Shown one piece after another: positions 19,202-29,073 of a DNA stretch of 40,354 nt (position 1 is the first letter of the stretch; each line of letters starts with the position of its first letter). The DNA is from Methylocystaceae bacterium. Lineage in GTDB: Bacteria; Pseudomonadota; Alphaproteobacteria; Rhizobiales; Beijerinckiaceae. A model generated the notes under the pieces. The model was not told the DNA's origin. It saw only the letters and a list, made by a program, of their open reading frames with translations, and ran no database searches. Location of the stretch: contig RFXM01000005.1 of NCBI GenBank assembly GCA_009921565.1, positions 1 through 40,354 on the forward strand, written 5' to 3'. Position numbers and translations under genes: made by a program.

Positions 19202-21468
19202 TACGCCTCGCCCCTTTTGATCAACTTCTCATTGTCTGTAGCCGTCGCCTCTTGCGACGCATCAGTCTTGTGCTCTGCAGGAGCCAGCGGGAGGATCATT
19301 CTCACACAAGCGCCCTTCCCGTTCGGGGCATCGAGCAATTCCAGCCGTCCGCCGTGATCTTCGATGATTTTAGCGACAATTGGCAAGCCTAGACCAGTAC
19401 CCTCAGATCTAGTTGTCATATAAGGTTCAAGCAAACGTTGTCGGTTCATAGCCGGAAAACCTTTGCCATTGTCAATTATATCAACTTCCGCCCATTCGTC
19501 ATGAAGAGAGACTTTAACCTCGACGCGTCCTGCTTCTTCACTCGTCCCCTCTTCTCGGGCGGCGATCCCCTCAATGGCGTTTTTAATCAGATTAGTCAGG
19601 GCTTGCGATAAAAGTCGGCGGTCAAATTGCGCAAAAGTCGGCGTTGTTGGAAGGCTTTCGACAATATCGATGTCGGCATTGCCAACCCGCATCAGGAAGA
19701 TGACTTGGCGGATGCACGCATTCAGATCGTCTCGTTCGGGCTTTGCTTTGGGCATACGCGCGAAGGAGGAGAATTCATCAACCATGCGCTTAATGTCATC
19801 AACCTGACGAACGATCGTATCCGTGCATTGATCAAAAATATCTCTGTCTTGAGTAATCAATCGACCATATTTGCGTTTGAGACGCTCAGCAGAAAGTTGG
19901 ATCGGCGTTAGCGGGTTTTTGATTTCGTGGGCGATGCGCCGAGCGACATCCGCCCAGGCAGAGGTGCGTTGCGCGGTGATTAGATCTGTTATGTCATCCA
20001 GCGTCACAACGAAATTTTTCTGATCGCCTTCAGCATGCGCGGATGTCACGCGAATATTAAATGTGTGTTCAGATATACCCCGTTTAAGCGTGATTTGACT
20101 CTGAACTGACCGGGGAAAAACCTCGGCGGCGTCAAGTATAATTTGTTCAATCTCAGGGATTGCGTCACGAATAGGCGCGCCGACTGTCGCCTGCCCTAGC
20201 GCCTCCGTTAACGACAATTCCTCAGCAGAGCGATTAATCACAGTAACGCGATTGTCTGAGCCGACTCCAATAACCGCAGCCGGCACGCCAGCTAAAACAG
20301 CTTCGGTAAATTCACGACGCTCATCATTGATCCGATTAGCTTCAATCAAACGACTTTGACGCGAATCCAATTCTGCAGTCATTTTATTAAATACATCTCC
20401 AAGTCGAGCTAATTCGCCGTGAGAGCGATCAACATTGACTTGGACATCAAAATTACCGGCTGAGACCTCGTCAGTGGCTGCAATTAGAGTACGAATAGGC
20501 GACATTAATCTATCTGCAAAATCTAATCCAAACCAGATTGATGAAAGCAACATTATTGTTGTTAGCAATGCATACATTAGAACAAATGCACGTTGCACTG
20601 CGGAACGAAAAGCGTCGAAAGCTTCGTATTTATTAATAAGATTTTGGGTCTCTTTTGGAAATTCTATTGCAAAAGGATCAATTGGACGGGTCACATAAAG
20701 GAATGTATCCGTGAAGGCGCTGAGAGAGCGCAGAGCGACAAAGCTTTTTCCATCATCAATCATTAAACATAGTGGTTCGCCGCTTCTGGCATTATCAAAT
20801 TCAGACTTGGGCGGCGCAATAACAATCGCAGAAGCGTTTTCTGCAACATCAACGCGGTCGACAATTTCCCCATTTGACTTCACTAAGGCCGCAACAGAAA
20901 AACCTAGAAAATAGGCGCGTGTAGCAAAGACTTGATGAAAATAAGTACGGTCAGAGGTAAAGAGCATTCGGGCGCGGTCAAGATCTGAGGCTGTTAATTG
21001 CGCCTCTTGAAGGAGCGCTTGACATTGGCTGGACTGAAAGGCCTCCGCGGCCTTAGCAGTATTATGAACAAATAATCCCACGCTGGACATAAAAGTAGGA
21101 TTAAGGGCGCGTTCGAGGGTCATAGATCCCGCGATCGCCAACAAGACAGCGGGAACTAGCGTGATGACAGCAAAGATGCCAACAATACGCACGTGAAGGC
21201 GCGCGGCCGACTCCCCCCGTCGCCAGACGCGATAAAGCCTAAAGGCTTTAATAATCACCATTACAAGTAGAATGGTGACCAAGGCGCCATTGCCGACAAA
21301 TAACGCGATCATGCGCCCATCGGTGGGCGATGTTTTTCCAAATTTTGAGACAAGTAAAAATGTCGCTAGGGCGCAAGCAGCTGCGCCGACCGCTATAAGC
21401 GGGCCGATCCACGCGCGTGCGGCCGCCGCGCTCGGTTCCTGAGCCGATGCATTCTCAGTTAACGCCAT
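19201..21468 (-). CDS. ntrY: sensor histidine kinase NtrY
   Basis: N-terminal TM segments, HAMP, PAS, HisKA ([26 protein letters not shown]), HATPase (GTGLGLPIVAKIIEDHGG). Confidence 0.94.
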   Translation of the reverse strand: MALTENASAQEPSAAAARAWIGPLIAVGAAACALATFLLVSKFGKTSPTDGRMIALFVGNGALVTILLVMVIIKAFRLYRVWRRGESAARLHVRIVGIFAVITLVPAVLLAIAGSMTLERALNPTFMSSVGLFVHNTAKAAEAFQSSQCQALLQEAQLTASDLDRARMLFTSDRTYFHQVFATRAYFLGFSVAALVKSNGEIVDRVDVAENASAIVIAPPKSEFDNARSGEPLCLMIDDGKSFVALRSLSAFTDTFLYVTRPIDPFAIEFPKETQNLINKYEAFDAFRSAVQRAFVLMYALLTTIMLLSSIWFGLDFADRLMSPIRTLIAATDEVSAGNFDVQVNVDRSHGELARLGDVFNKMTAELDSRQSRLIEANRINDERREFTEAVLAGVPAAVIGVGSDNRVTVINRSAEELSLTEALGQATVGAPIRDAIPEIEQIILDAAEVFPRSVQSQITLKRGISEHTFNIRVTSAHAEGDQKNFVVTLDDITDLITAQRTSAWADVARRIAHEIKNPLTPIQLSAERLKRKYGRLITQDRDIFDQCTDTIVRQVDDIKRMVDEFSSFARMPKAKPERDDLNACIRQVIFLMRVGNADIDIVESLPTTPTFAQFDRRLLSQALTNLIKNAIEGIAAREEGTSEEAGRVEVKVSLHDEWAEVDIIDNGKGFPAMNRQRLLEPYMTTRSEGTGLGLPIVAKIIEDHGGRLELLDAPNGKGACVRMILPLAPAEHKTDASQEATATDNEKLIKRGEA

Positions 21469-21554
21469 GATTTGTCTATAGGCTGAGCCGGAGGGGGTGG
21501 CAATTGCCGTTGCTCCGGCCAGTTAAGCGGGTCGCGCCCTGGGAGGGTATATTT

Positions 21555-23030
21555 TTAACGGGGCAAGCGCATTAAACGGATGTCTAAATCATTGACTTTT
21601 TTTCGCAGCGTATTGCGATTAAGGCCTAGTAATTCAGCAGCTTTAATTTGATTGCCGCGCGTGGCGGCTAATGCCGCGCTTATGAGCGGAATTTCGATTT
21701 CTCTCAATATTCTATGATACAGTCCTGGTGGCGGCAATTGCTCACCGCAATCCCGAAACAGTTTGGCGAGGTGTCGCTCAACTGATGTCGACAAGGTTTG
21801 GCCGTGATCGCCCTCGTTAAAATTGCCGCCTGTCGATAGCCCGTTTGGATCTGGTGGCGGGGGCTGGTGAAAGTCTTGGTTGAGTTCTGTTTCGACCAGC
21901 GAGTCTGAAATCATCTCCTGTGGATGGAGCGCGGCCAGTCGACGGATAAGATTTTCAAGTTCGCGGATATTGCCAGGCCAGCGATATTTTTTCATTCGCT
22001 CGAGAGCGGCTTGATCAATATATTTTTGGGGCAAGCCTTCGTTCACGACAGCCTTGAAAAAATGATTGACCAGATCTGGAATATCTTCAGTGCGTTCGCG
22101 AAGGGGCGGCAATCTTAAGGGAACGACATTGAGGCGGAAGTAGAGATCTTCGCGAAACAATCCCTGCTGAATTAAAATACGTAAGTCTTTATTGGTTGCG
22201 GCGATGATCCGCACGTTGGTTTTGATCGGCGTGCGGCCGCCAACTGTTGTATATTCTCCTTGTTGCAACACGCGCAAAAGCCTGGTTTGGGCCTCCATGG
22301 GCATGTCGCCTATTTCATCCAAGAAAAGCGTGCCGCCTTCGGCTTGTTCAAAGCGCCCGGCTGATCGCTGGCTGGCGCCAGTAAAAGCTCCCTTTTCGTG
22401 GCCAAAAAGTTCACTTTCAATCAAATCTCGCGGTATAGCCGCCATATTGACGGCGACGAAGGGGCCTTTTTTACGTTTTCCATAATCATGCAGCGCGCGG
22501 GCAACGAGTTCCTTACCAGTGCCTGACTCGCCGTTAATCATGACAGTCAGGTCTGTCTGCATTAAGCGCGCGAGCGAACGATAGATTTCCTGCATCGCGG
22601 GCGAGCGGCCAACTAGGGGCATGCCCTCTAGTTCTTCTTGCTCATCATTCTTTGCAGATTTTCGCGGCTCCGCCATCGCGCGCCCAACGATGCTTACGAA
22701 TTCTTTTAAATCGAAGGGTTTTGGCAAATAGTCATATGCCCCGCGTTCTGAAGCCCGAATAGCGGTCATAAACGTATTTTGCGCGCTCATCACAATAATC
22801 GGCAATTCAGGCCGGAGTTTTTTTATTCTAGGGAGTAATTCAAATGCATTTTCGTCAGGCATGACGACGTCAGTAACAACTAAATCTCCTTCCCCAGCCT
22901 GAACCCAACGCCACAGCGTCGCCGCCGTTCCTGTTGTGCGTACTTCATAACCTGCGCGCGAGAGTGCCTGGGCGACAACGGTGCGGATCGCTGCGTCGTC
23001 ATCCGCAACAAGTATTTCCCCACGATTCAT
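21555..23030 (-). CDS. ntrC: nitrogen regulation response regulator NtrC (sigma54 activator)
   Basis: Receiver, [31 protein letters not shown]-terminal Fis HTH ([25 protein letters not shown]). Confidence 0.96.
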   Translation of the reverse strand: MNRGEILVADDDAAIRTVVAQALSRAGYEVRTTGTAATLWRWVQAGEGDLVVTDVVMPDENAFELLPRIKKLRPELPIIVMSAQNTFMTAIRASERGAYDYLPKPFDLKEFVSIVGRAMAEPRKSAKNDEQEELEGMPLVGRSPAMQEIYRSLARLMQTDLTVMINGESGTGKELVARALHDYGKRKKGPFVAVNMAAIPRDLIESELFGHEKGAFTGASQRSAGRFEQAEGGTLFLDEIGDMPMEAQTRLLRVLQQGEYTTVGGRTPIKTNVRIIAATNKDLRILIQQGLFREDLYFRLNVVPLRLPPLRERTEDIPDLVNHFFKAVVNEGLPQKYIDQAALERMKKYRWPGNIRELENLIRRLAALHPQEMISDSLVETELNQDFHQPPPPDPNGLSTGGNFNEGDHGQTLSTSVERHLAKLFRDCGEQLPPPGLYHRILREIEIPLISAALAATRGNQIKAAELLGLNRNTLRKKVNDLDIRLMRLPR

Positions 23031-23048
23031 AAATACGAACTCCCAGGC

Positions 23049-24134
23049 TCAAAAAGAGTGATCATTAATTTTCTTGGCTTGTGAAAGGTCGGGCCTGACA
23101 GGCTCCGGGCGATACATGGGCATTAAAATTCTAAATACTGTTCTGCGCATTACTGAGTCGCATTCAATGACGCCGCCATGGTCGTTAATAATCTTAGCCA
23201 CTAGTGCAAGACCTAGGCCAGTTCCTGACGCCTTTGTTGTGATGAACGGTTCAAAAAGATTAGCCGCTATATCTTGAGGTATGCCTGGCCCATTGTCCTT
23301 TACGCTTAATTCCAAAGGCAGCCCTACGGGATTTTTCTCGCCAAAAGTTCTAAAACTCACGCCAGGCCGAAAGGCCGTTTTTAACGTAATCTCGCCATCG
23401 ACAGCGTCGCCTATGGACTCTGCGGCATTTTTAACGAGGTTGAGGAAGGCCTGAATGAGGAGGTCGCGGTTTGCATATAAGGGCGGCAAAGACGGGTCAT
23501 AGTCCTCAATAAAACGCAAATTACGCGCAAAACCGCTTTGGGCGATTTGTTTAACGTGATCGAGAACAGAATGGATGTTGACTTGTTCTCGCTTTAGCGG
23601 CCTTGCGTCTGAGAAAACCTCCATGCGATCGACCAGACGCACAATGCGGTCTGTTTCCTCACAAATTAGCCGCGTTAAGGCGCGGTCAGAATCATTGAGG
23701 TTTGTCTCTAATAATTGCGCCGCTCCGCGTATGCCAGAGAGAGGATTTTTTATTTCATGGGCCAACATTGACGCCATTCCAGAAACAGAGCGAACGGCAT
23801 TTCGATGATTGAGCTGTCGATCAATTTTATCTGCAATGGTCCTTTCCTGAAGCATCACAATTACCCGGCCATCTAAATCTGGCAGTGGCGCGCAATGGAC
23901 ATCGACGCGACGATCGAGATCTTGACCGGGACGACCAACCTCAATTTTATATTCATTAATGGGCGCTCCGCGCGCATGTACTTGTTCAATCAGCGTGATG
24001 AGTGGGGAACCAAAGGGGAGCAAGCGATCAATTCTTTGGCCAATCAGCAATTGTCGGCCTAATTCAAAAAAGGCCTCAGCCGCCGCATTTGCGTCAGCAA
24101 TATATCCCTCAAGCGTGACGGTGATTACAGTCAT
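23049..24134 (-). CDS. ntrB: nitrogen regulation histidine kinase NtrB
   Basis: [62 protein letters not shown]; 4-bp overlap with dusB. Confidence 0.95.
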   Translation of the reverse strand: MTVITVTLEGYIADANAAAEAFFELGRQLLIGQRIDRLLPFGSPLITLIEQVHARGAPINEYKIEVGRPGQDLDRRVDVHCAPLPDLDGRVIVMLQERTIADKIDRQLNHRNAVRSVSGMASMLAHEIKNPLSGIRGAAQLLETNLNDSDRALTRLICEETDRIVRLVDRMEVFSDARPLKREQVNIHSVLDHVKQIAQSGFARNLRFIEDYDPSLPPLYANRDLLIQAFLNLVKNAAESIGDAVDGEITLKTAFRPGVSFRTFGEKNPVGLPLELSVKDNGPGIPQDIAANLFEPFITTKASGTGLGLALVAKIINDHGGVIECDSVMRRTVFRILMPMYRPEPVRPDLSQAKKINDHSF

Positions 24135-25177
24135 GCTGCAACCTCAGCGTAATCGCTTAAAAAAATCTCATCAATTAAATCATAGGCCTCATCGACGGAT
24201 GACGTGGTTAAGAGTTGCTGTTTTAGTTTGTAAATTACTTCGTTAGTTGCTTCAAAACTATGTTCGATATATGCAGCGAGATGTTTGCGAGCGTGCCGCA
24301 ATCCTGCCTCGCCCATCATTGCAATTAGTCCCTTAAGATGTTCCTTGACGATACCGCCTCGTTTTTCAAACGCCAGGGGGTCTCGTTGTGCGCCGGTCGA
24401 TAAAAAATGAGCAATGTCGCCAACAAGCCAGGGACGTCCAATCGCCGCACGACCAATCATGAGCGCGTCGGCTCCAGAGGTTTTTAACATTGTGCGGGCA
24501 TCTTCAACTGACGCACAATCGCCATTAGCGACTACTGGAATACGAACGGCGGATTTAACATGTCTAATAGCCTGCCAATCCGCCTGACCCGAGTAAAATT
24601 GTTGCCTCGTGCGGCCATGAACCGTAATCAGCGATACGCCCTCCCCTTCTGCGCGACGCGCTAATTCAGGAGCGTTAATGGAATTGGCGTCCCATCCCAG
24701 GCGCATTTTTAGGGTGATTGGAATTTTTACAGACCGCCGCGCAGAAACAATCAAAGCAGTTGCTTGATCTAAGTCGCGCATGAGGGCTGCTCCAGCCATT
24801 CCGCCAGTTACCCGTTTGCAGGGGCACCCCATGTTTATGTCAACCCAGTCTGCTCCACTCGCCTCAGCATGCTGAGAAGCTATTTCGATATCGCGCACAT
24901 CTCTGGCAGCGATTTGGATTGCCCGTGGCGCTAAGCGGGACTGCCGGCTATCTGAGCGAATACGATGCTGTGTTTCTTTATCGCCGCGTATAACGCCGCT
25001 GCCCGTAATCATCTCGCTGACAGTAGCGCTAGCTCCATATCGCTCAGCGATTGCGCGCATAATAAGGTCCGTGACGCCGGCCATTGGGGCAAGGAGGACG
25101 CGGCCCCCAAGGGTGACTTCGCCAACCTTTATCGGTCCTGGATCGACTAGGCCGCCTAATTTCTGGGCATTTATCAT
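24131..25177 (-). CDS. dusB: tRNA-dihydrouridine synthase DusB (NifR3-like)
   Basis: [80 protein letters not shown]; directly upstream of ntrB. Confidence 0.95.
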   Translation of the reverse strand: MINAQKLGGLVDPGPIKVGEVTLGGRVLLAPMAGVTDLIMRAIAERYGASATVSEMITGSGVIRGDKETQHRIRSDSRQSRLAPRAIQIAARDVRDIEIASQHAEASGADWVDINMGCPCKRVTGGMAGAALMRDLDQATALIVSARRSVKIPITLKMRLGWDANSINAPELARRAEGEGVSLITVHGRTRQQFYSGQADWQAIRHVKSAVRIPVVANGDCASVEDARTMLKTSGADALMIGRAAIGRPWLVGDIAHFLSTGAQRDPLAFEKRGGIVKEHLKGLIAMMGEAGLRHARKHLAAYIEHSFEATNEVIYKLKQQLLTTSSVDEAYDLIDEIFLSDYAEVAA

Positions 25178-25272
25178 CTTGCCCGCCTTATAAGCAATGC
25201 CTCATTCTATGGCAATGGGACAATTTGCCTCGAGAATTTGACGAGGCAGGAGAAAAACGACACAGAGCCAGA

Positions 25273-26502
25273 ATGACTGAAAATGCGTCCAAGCTCAAAG
25301 CAAAGAACAATATCGCTTATTTAGTTGTTGCTGCAGGACGGGGGTCTCGCGCTGGAGCAGGCTTGCCTAAACAATATCGATCTCTGGGCAGTCGCCCTGT
25401 TCTTTCGCATACGCTTTCAGCCTTACACGCTAGTGCCCCCGGGGCCCTGATACAGGTTGTGATTCATCCTGATGATCAGCTGCTTTATGAAGATTGCCTT
25501 ATAAGTCTAGAGCCTCAGGCGCGCCTAAGCGTTCAGTCGCCCGTATTTGGCGGAGCAACGCGACAAGAAAGCGTAAGACTTGGATTAGAGGCTTTGGCGA
25601 CACAGTCGGCGCCAGAAATTGTTCTTATTCATGACGCTGCCCGTCCTTTTGTCGATAGGGCCATCGTTGAGCGCGCGGTCATAGCGGCGCAAAGCTATGG
25701 CGCAGCCGCTCCTGGCGTCGCCTTAACTGACACTGTCAAGCAAGTGAATGATCAGCTCATGGTTGTCGCTACCCCAGAGCGGCAATTTTTGCGCGCCGTG
25801 CAAACACCCCAGGCTTTTCAATTTTCAGTGATTTTAGAGGCGCACCGGAAAGCTGCGGATAGTCATGGCGACTACACAGATGACGCGATGATTGCGGAAT
25901 TTGCTGGTCACAGCGTACATCTCTTCTTGGGGGATATAAAAAATTTCAAACTTACTACGCCAGAGGATTTTGATCGCGCTATGGAAACAATTAACCGTCA
26001 ACTATACGCTGATTTACCAGATATTCGGACCGGACAGGGATATGACGTTCATGCATTTGAGCCTGGCGATCGGGTATGGCTGGGCGGCGTTGAGATCCCA
26101 CACGCTTTCAAGCTTGCTGGCCACTCCGACGCAGATGTGCTGATGCATGCGATAACAGATGCGATATTGGGCGCAATCGCAGAGGGGGATATTGGCGCGC
26201 ATTTCCCGCCAACCGATCCTCGCTGGAAGGGCGCTGAATCTAAAATATTTCTCGCACATGCATGTCAGCGCGTAAGAGAAAGAGGCGGTATGATTGCGCA
26301 TCTCGACGCAACGATTATTTGTGAAGCGCCTAAAATTGGTCCACATCGAGATCGTATTCGACACAGTCTTGCCGCCCTAATGGCCCTTGAGGTCGATAGA
26401 GTTGCGATTAAGGCGACTACAACGGAAGGTCTTGGTTTTACTGGCCGTAAAGAGGGGATCGCTGCGTTAGCGATCGCAACAATTCGTCTGCCGTCTCAAT
26501 GA
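25273..26502 (+). CDS. ispDF: bifunctional IspD/IspF (MEP cytidylyltransferase / MECDP synthase)
   Basis: IspD: VVAAGRGSRAGAGLPKQYR; IspF: RTGQGYDVHAFEPGDRVWLGGVEIPHAFKLAGHSDADVLMHAITDAILGA. ATG 25273 preferred to TTG 25225. Confidence 0.96.
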   Translation: MTENASKLKAKNNIAYLVVAAGRGSRAGAGLPKQYRSLGSRPVLSHTLSALHASAPGALIQVVIHPDDQLLYEDCLISLEPQARLSVQSPVFGGATRQESVRLGLEALATQSAPEIVLIHDAARPFVDRAIVERAVIAAQSYGAAAPGVALTDTVKQVNDQLMVVATPERQFLRAVQTPQAFQFSVILEAHRKAADSHGDYTDDAMIAEFAGHSVHLFLGDIKNFKLTTPEDFDRAMETINRQLYADLPDIRTGQGYDVHAFEPGDRVWLGGVEIPHAFKLAGHSDADVLMHAITDAILGAIAEGDIGAHFPPTDPRWKGAESKIFLAHACQRVRERGGMIAHLDATIICEAPKIGPHRDRIRHSLAALMALEVDRVAIKATTTEGLGFTGRKEGIAALAIATIRLPSQ

Positions 26503-26538
26503 GATTTCCATTGTTAAATATGGATCATTGGTGAATTT

Positions 26539-26961
26539 ATGATCCATATTATTAGAAATATTTTCATCGATGAAGCAGATATTTCATATGAATTTCTGAG
26601 ATCTTCAGGTCCAGGCGGACAAAATGTACAAAAAGTAGAAACATGCGTTCGATTGAGATTTAATGTTAAAGATTGTCAAAATTTATCATTAGAAATAAGT
26701 AAAAAATTAATAAGAATCGCGGGTCGTAAAGCTACGAAAGAAGGGATAATCCTGATTGAGGCGCAGCGCTATCGCACTCAACACCGTAATCGAGAGGATG
26801 CGCTAGAGCGTCTTAAAAGCCTAATTATTAAAGCTGCGGAACCCCCCTCCCCGCCTAGGATCAAAACAAAACCGACTTACGGCGCGAAAGTGCGTCGATT
26901 AGAGGGAAAAAAATTAAGAAGCGTTGTAAAAAATCTTCGCGGCCGCCCAGCTGGGGATTAA
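26539..26961 (+). CDS. arfB: alternative ribosome-rescue factor ArfB-like (peptidyl-tRNA hydrolase)
   Basis: RSSGPGGQNVQKVETCVRLRF (GGQ) with a basic C-terminal tail KVRRLEGKKLRSVVKNLRGRP. Confidence 0.92.
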   Translation: MIHIIRNIFIDEADISYEFLRSSGPGGQNVQKVETCVRLRFNVKDCQNLSLEISKKLIRIAGRKATKEGIILIEAQRYRTQHRNREDALERLKSLIIKAAEPPSPPRIKTKPTYGAKVRRLEGKKLRSVVKNLRGRPAGD

Positions 26962-26991
26962 AATTTAAGTTAGTTTTTTGAGGATCTAATT

Positions 26992-27483
26992 TTGAAATCA
27001 TTACTCTATGACAAAGCGCAGGTGATTATTACGCGCGCCCAAAAGATGAATGTGACGCTTGCTACTGCTGAGTCCTGCACAGGTGGCATGGTCTCCGCTA
27101 TCTTGACTGAGGTCCCTGGAGCGTCATCTGTTTTTGATAGAGGTTTTATTACCTATTCGAACCAATCAAAATCACAGATGTTAGGCGTTGCTGACGAAAC
27201 CTTAGCAAAATATGGTGCTGTCAGCGCGCAAACTGCATGTGAGATGGCTTTAGGAGTCTTGAAGAATTCTAATGTTGACTGCGCAGTATCGATCACGGGT
27301 ATCGCCGGTCCAAGCGGCGGCACAATTGAAAAGCCCGTCGGTCTTGTTTTTTTTGGTTATATCAGACGGACTGAACCGGTAAAGTTTTTGGAGAGAAGAT
27401 TTGGGATGGTCTCTCGTGAGATCATCCGGCTTGAGGCGACAAAACAAGCTTTAGATTTATTATCCTTGTTACTCACAGACTAA
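26992..27483 (+). CDS. pncC: CinA C-terminal-domain / nicotinamide-nucleotide amidohydrolase (PncC) family protein
   Basis: TLATAESCTGGMVSAILTEVPGASSVFDRGFITYSNQSK, SITGIAGPSGGTIEKPVGLVFFG. TTG start. Confidence 0.9.
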   Translation: MKSLLYDKAQVIITRAQKMNVTLATAESCTGGMVSAILTEVPGASSVFDRGFITYSNQSKSQMLGVADETLAKYGAVSAQTACEMALGVLKNSNVDCAVSITGIAGPSGGTIEKPVGLVFFGYIRRTEPVKFLERRFGMVSREIIRLEATKQALDLLSLLLTD

Positions 27484-27953
27484 GCTTTTGACTTAAAGAT
27501 TATATCGGCGCGTTTAGCAAAAGCTTCTGTATAATTATGAACCGCCTTATCAAACATAGCGCCCATGATGAGACCAACCGCTAGACTTTTAAACTCATAT
27601 TCAATTGAAAAGTCGACAAGACAGCGCTTTGAGGCAGATTCCTCGCTGCTTGCTTGTGTAAATCGCCAGCATGTCTTGAGATGACGAAATGGGCCGTCTA
27701 TCGCAGTGACATTTATTTCATAATTATTTTCATTACAAATGACTTTGCTTGAATAGCGCTCACAAACTGCCTTAAAACCAACAGTCATCTCTGCGACAAC
27801 CGTAACCAAACCCGGCGCAGTTGTGTGTCGGCTTTTTACCCGCATTTTTTCACAAAGAGGCACAAAATTGGGATAATTTTCCACATCGCTCACCAATTGA
27901 AACATATCGGATGGGCTATGGGGAACGATTTTTTTTGTATGATATCTTTTCAT
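27480..27953 (-). CDS. RatA/Coq10-type SRPBCC-family protein
   Basis: HTKKIVPHSPSDMFQLVSDVENYPNFVPLCEKMRV...; adjacent to lipA as in related genomes; stop codons of 26992-27483 and this gene overlap. Confidence 0.9.
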   Translation of the reverse strand: MKRYHTKKIVPHSPSDMFQLVSDVENYPNFVPLCEKMRVKSRHTTAPGLVTVVAEMTVGFKAVCERYSSKVICNENNYEINVTAIDGPFRHLKTCWRFTQASSEESASKRCLVDFSIEYEFKSLAVGLIMGAMFDKAVHNYTEAFAKRADIIFKSKA

Positions 27954-28025
27954 TTTTGATATTTTGATTATGGGGTGTGGATAGGGATAGCAGTATTTTT
28001 CTAAGAGACTTAGAACTTTGTTAAA

Positions 28026-29012
28026 TTATTGGACCGATCGATTTTGTCTATCTTGCCTCAATTTATCAAAATCCTCGGAAGCATGATAGGATGAACGCGT
28101 CAATGGCGAAGCCGCGACGAGTTTAAACCCTCGTGTTTCGGCGAGTTCTTTTAGCGCATTAAATTCCTCAGGTGGAAGATAACGAGAGACTGGGTGATGC
28201 TTGCGGCTGGGCGCCAAATATTGACCTAATGTTAAGAAATCTACATTTGCACAGCGCAAATCATCCATAACTTGCAAAATTTCATTTCGATTTTCGCCCA
28301 GACCAAGCATAAGGCCAGACTTTGTAATCATTGTCGGCGCTAGTTCTTTAGCGCGTTGCAACAGTCGAATTGAGTGAAAGTAACGTGCGCCAGGTCGCAC
28401 AGTCGGATAAAGCGCAGGAACTGTTTCTATGTTGTGATTAAAAACATCCGGGTGAGCCTCAACAATTTGTTCTAAGGCGCCAGTTTTTTTTAAAAAATCT
28501 GGCGTGAGAATTTCTATTGTTGTTTGAGGGCATTGGGCTCTTAGCGCTTTTATAGTCGCTACGAAATGCCCTGCCCCGCCATCCTCAAGATCATCGCGAT
28601 CAACAGAGGTGATAACGACATGGGTTAGCGCGAGCGCCTTTGTCGCGGCTGCAACGCGGTCCGGCTCTTCCTTGTCTAATGCTTTAGGACGCCCCGTAGC
28701 AACATTACAAAATGCGCAAGCGCGCGTGCAAATATCCCCTAGGATTAGAAATGTTGCATGTTTCTTTTGCCAGCACTCGCTAATATTTGGACACGCGGCT
28801 TCCTGACAGACTGTGGTAATTTTATGCTGACCGAGCAAAGCGAATGTTTGATTCCAGCTCTGATTACCCGGGGCCTTAACGCGGAGCCAGTCTGGTTTTG
28901 GTATAGGGGCATGATCCGGACGAAAAGCTTTCTCAGGGTGGCGTCGTTTTTCTTCATGAGTGATATGTGGTTTATAATCTGCCCCGTCTGTCACGCTCAT
29001 AACCCTGCTCAA
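28026..29012 (-). CDS. lipA: lipoyl synthase
   Basis: [36 protein letters not shown]: both Fe-S cluster motifs of LipA. Confidence 0.97.
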   Translation of the reverse strand: MSRVMSVTDGADYKPHITHEEKRRHPEKAFRPDHAPIPKPDWLRVKAPGNQSWNQTFALLGQHKITTVCQEAACPNISECWQKKHATFLILGDICTRACAFCNVATGRPKALDKEEPDRVAAATKALALTHVVITSVDRDDLEDGGAGHFVATIKALRAQCPQTTIEILTPDFLKKTGALEQIVEAHPDVFNHNIETVPALYPTVRPGARYFHSIRLLQRAKELAPTMITKSGLMLGLGENRNEILQVMDDLRCANVDFLTLGQYLAPSRKHHPVSRYLPPEEFNALKELAETRGFKLVAASPLTRSSYHASEDFDKLRQDRQNRSVQ

Positions 29013-29073
29013 TCTTTAAAAAACTAAGTCTTTATAGATTTTTGTTCAGTCTTAAATGATAGATTGCCTTTTT

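Noticed and set aside
26992-27953. Possible toxin-antitoxin pair from the RatA-like annotation
   Set aside because: The gene is next to lipA and matches the chromosomal RatA/Coq10 SRPBCC housekeeping family; the neighbouring CinA/PncC gene is not an antitoxin.
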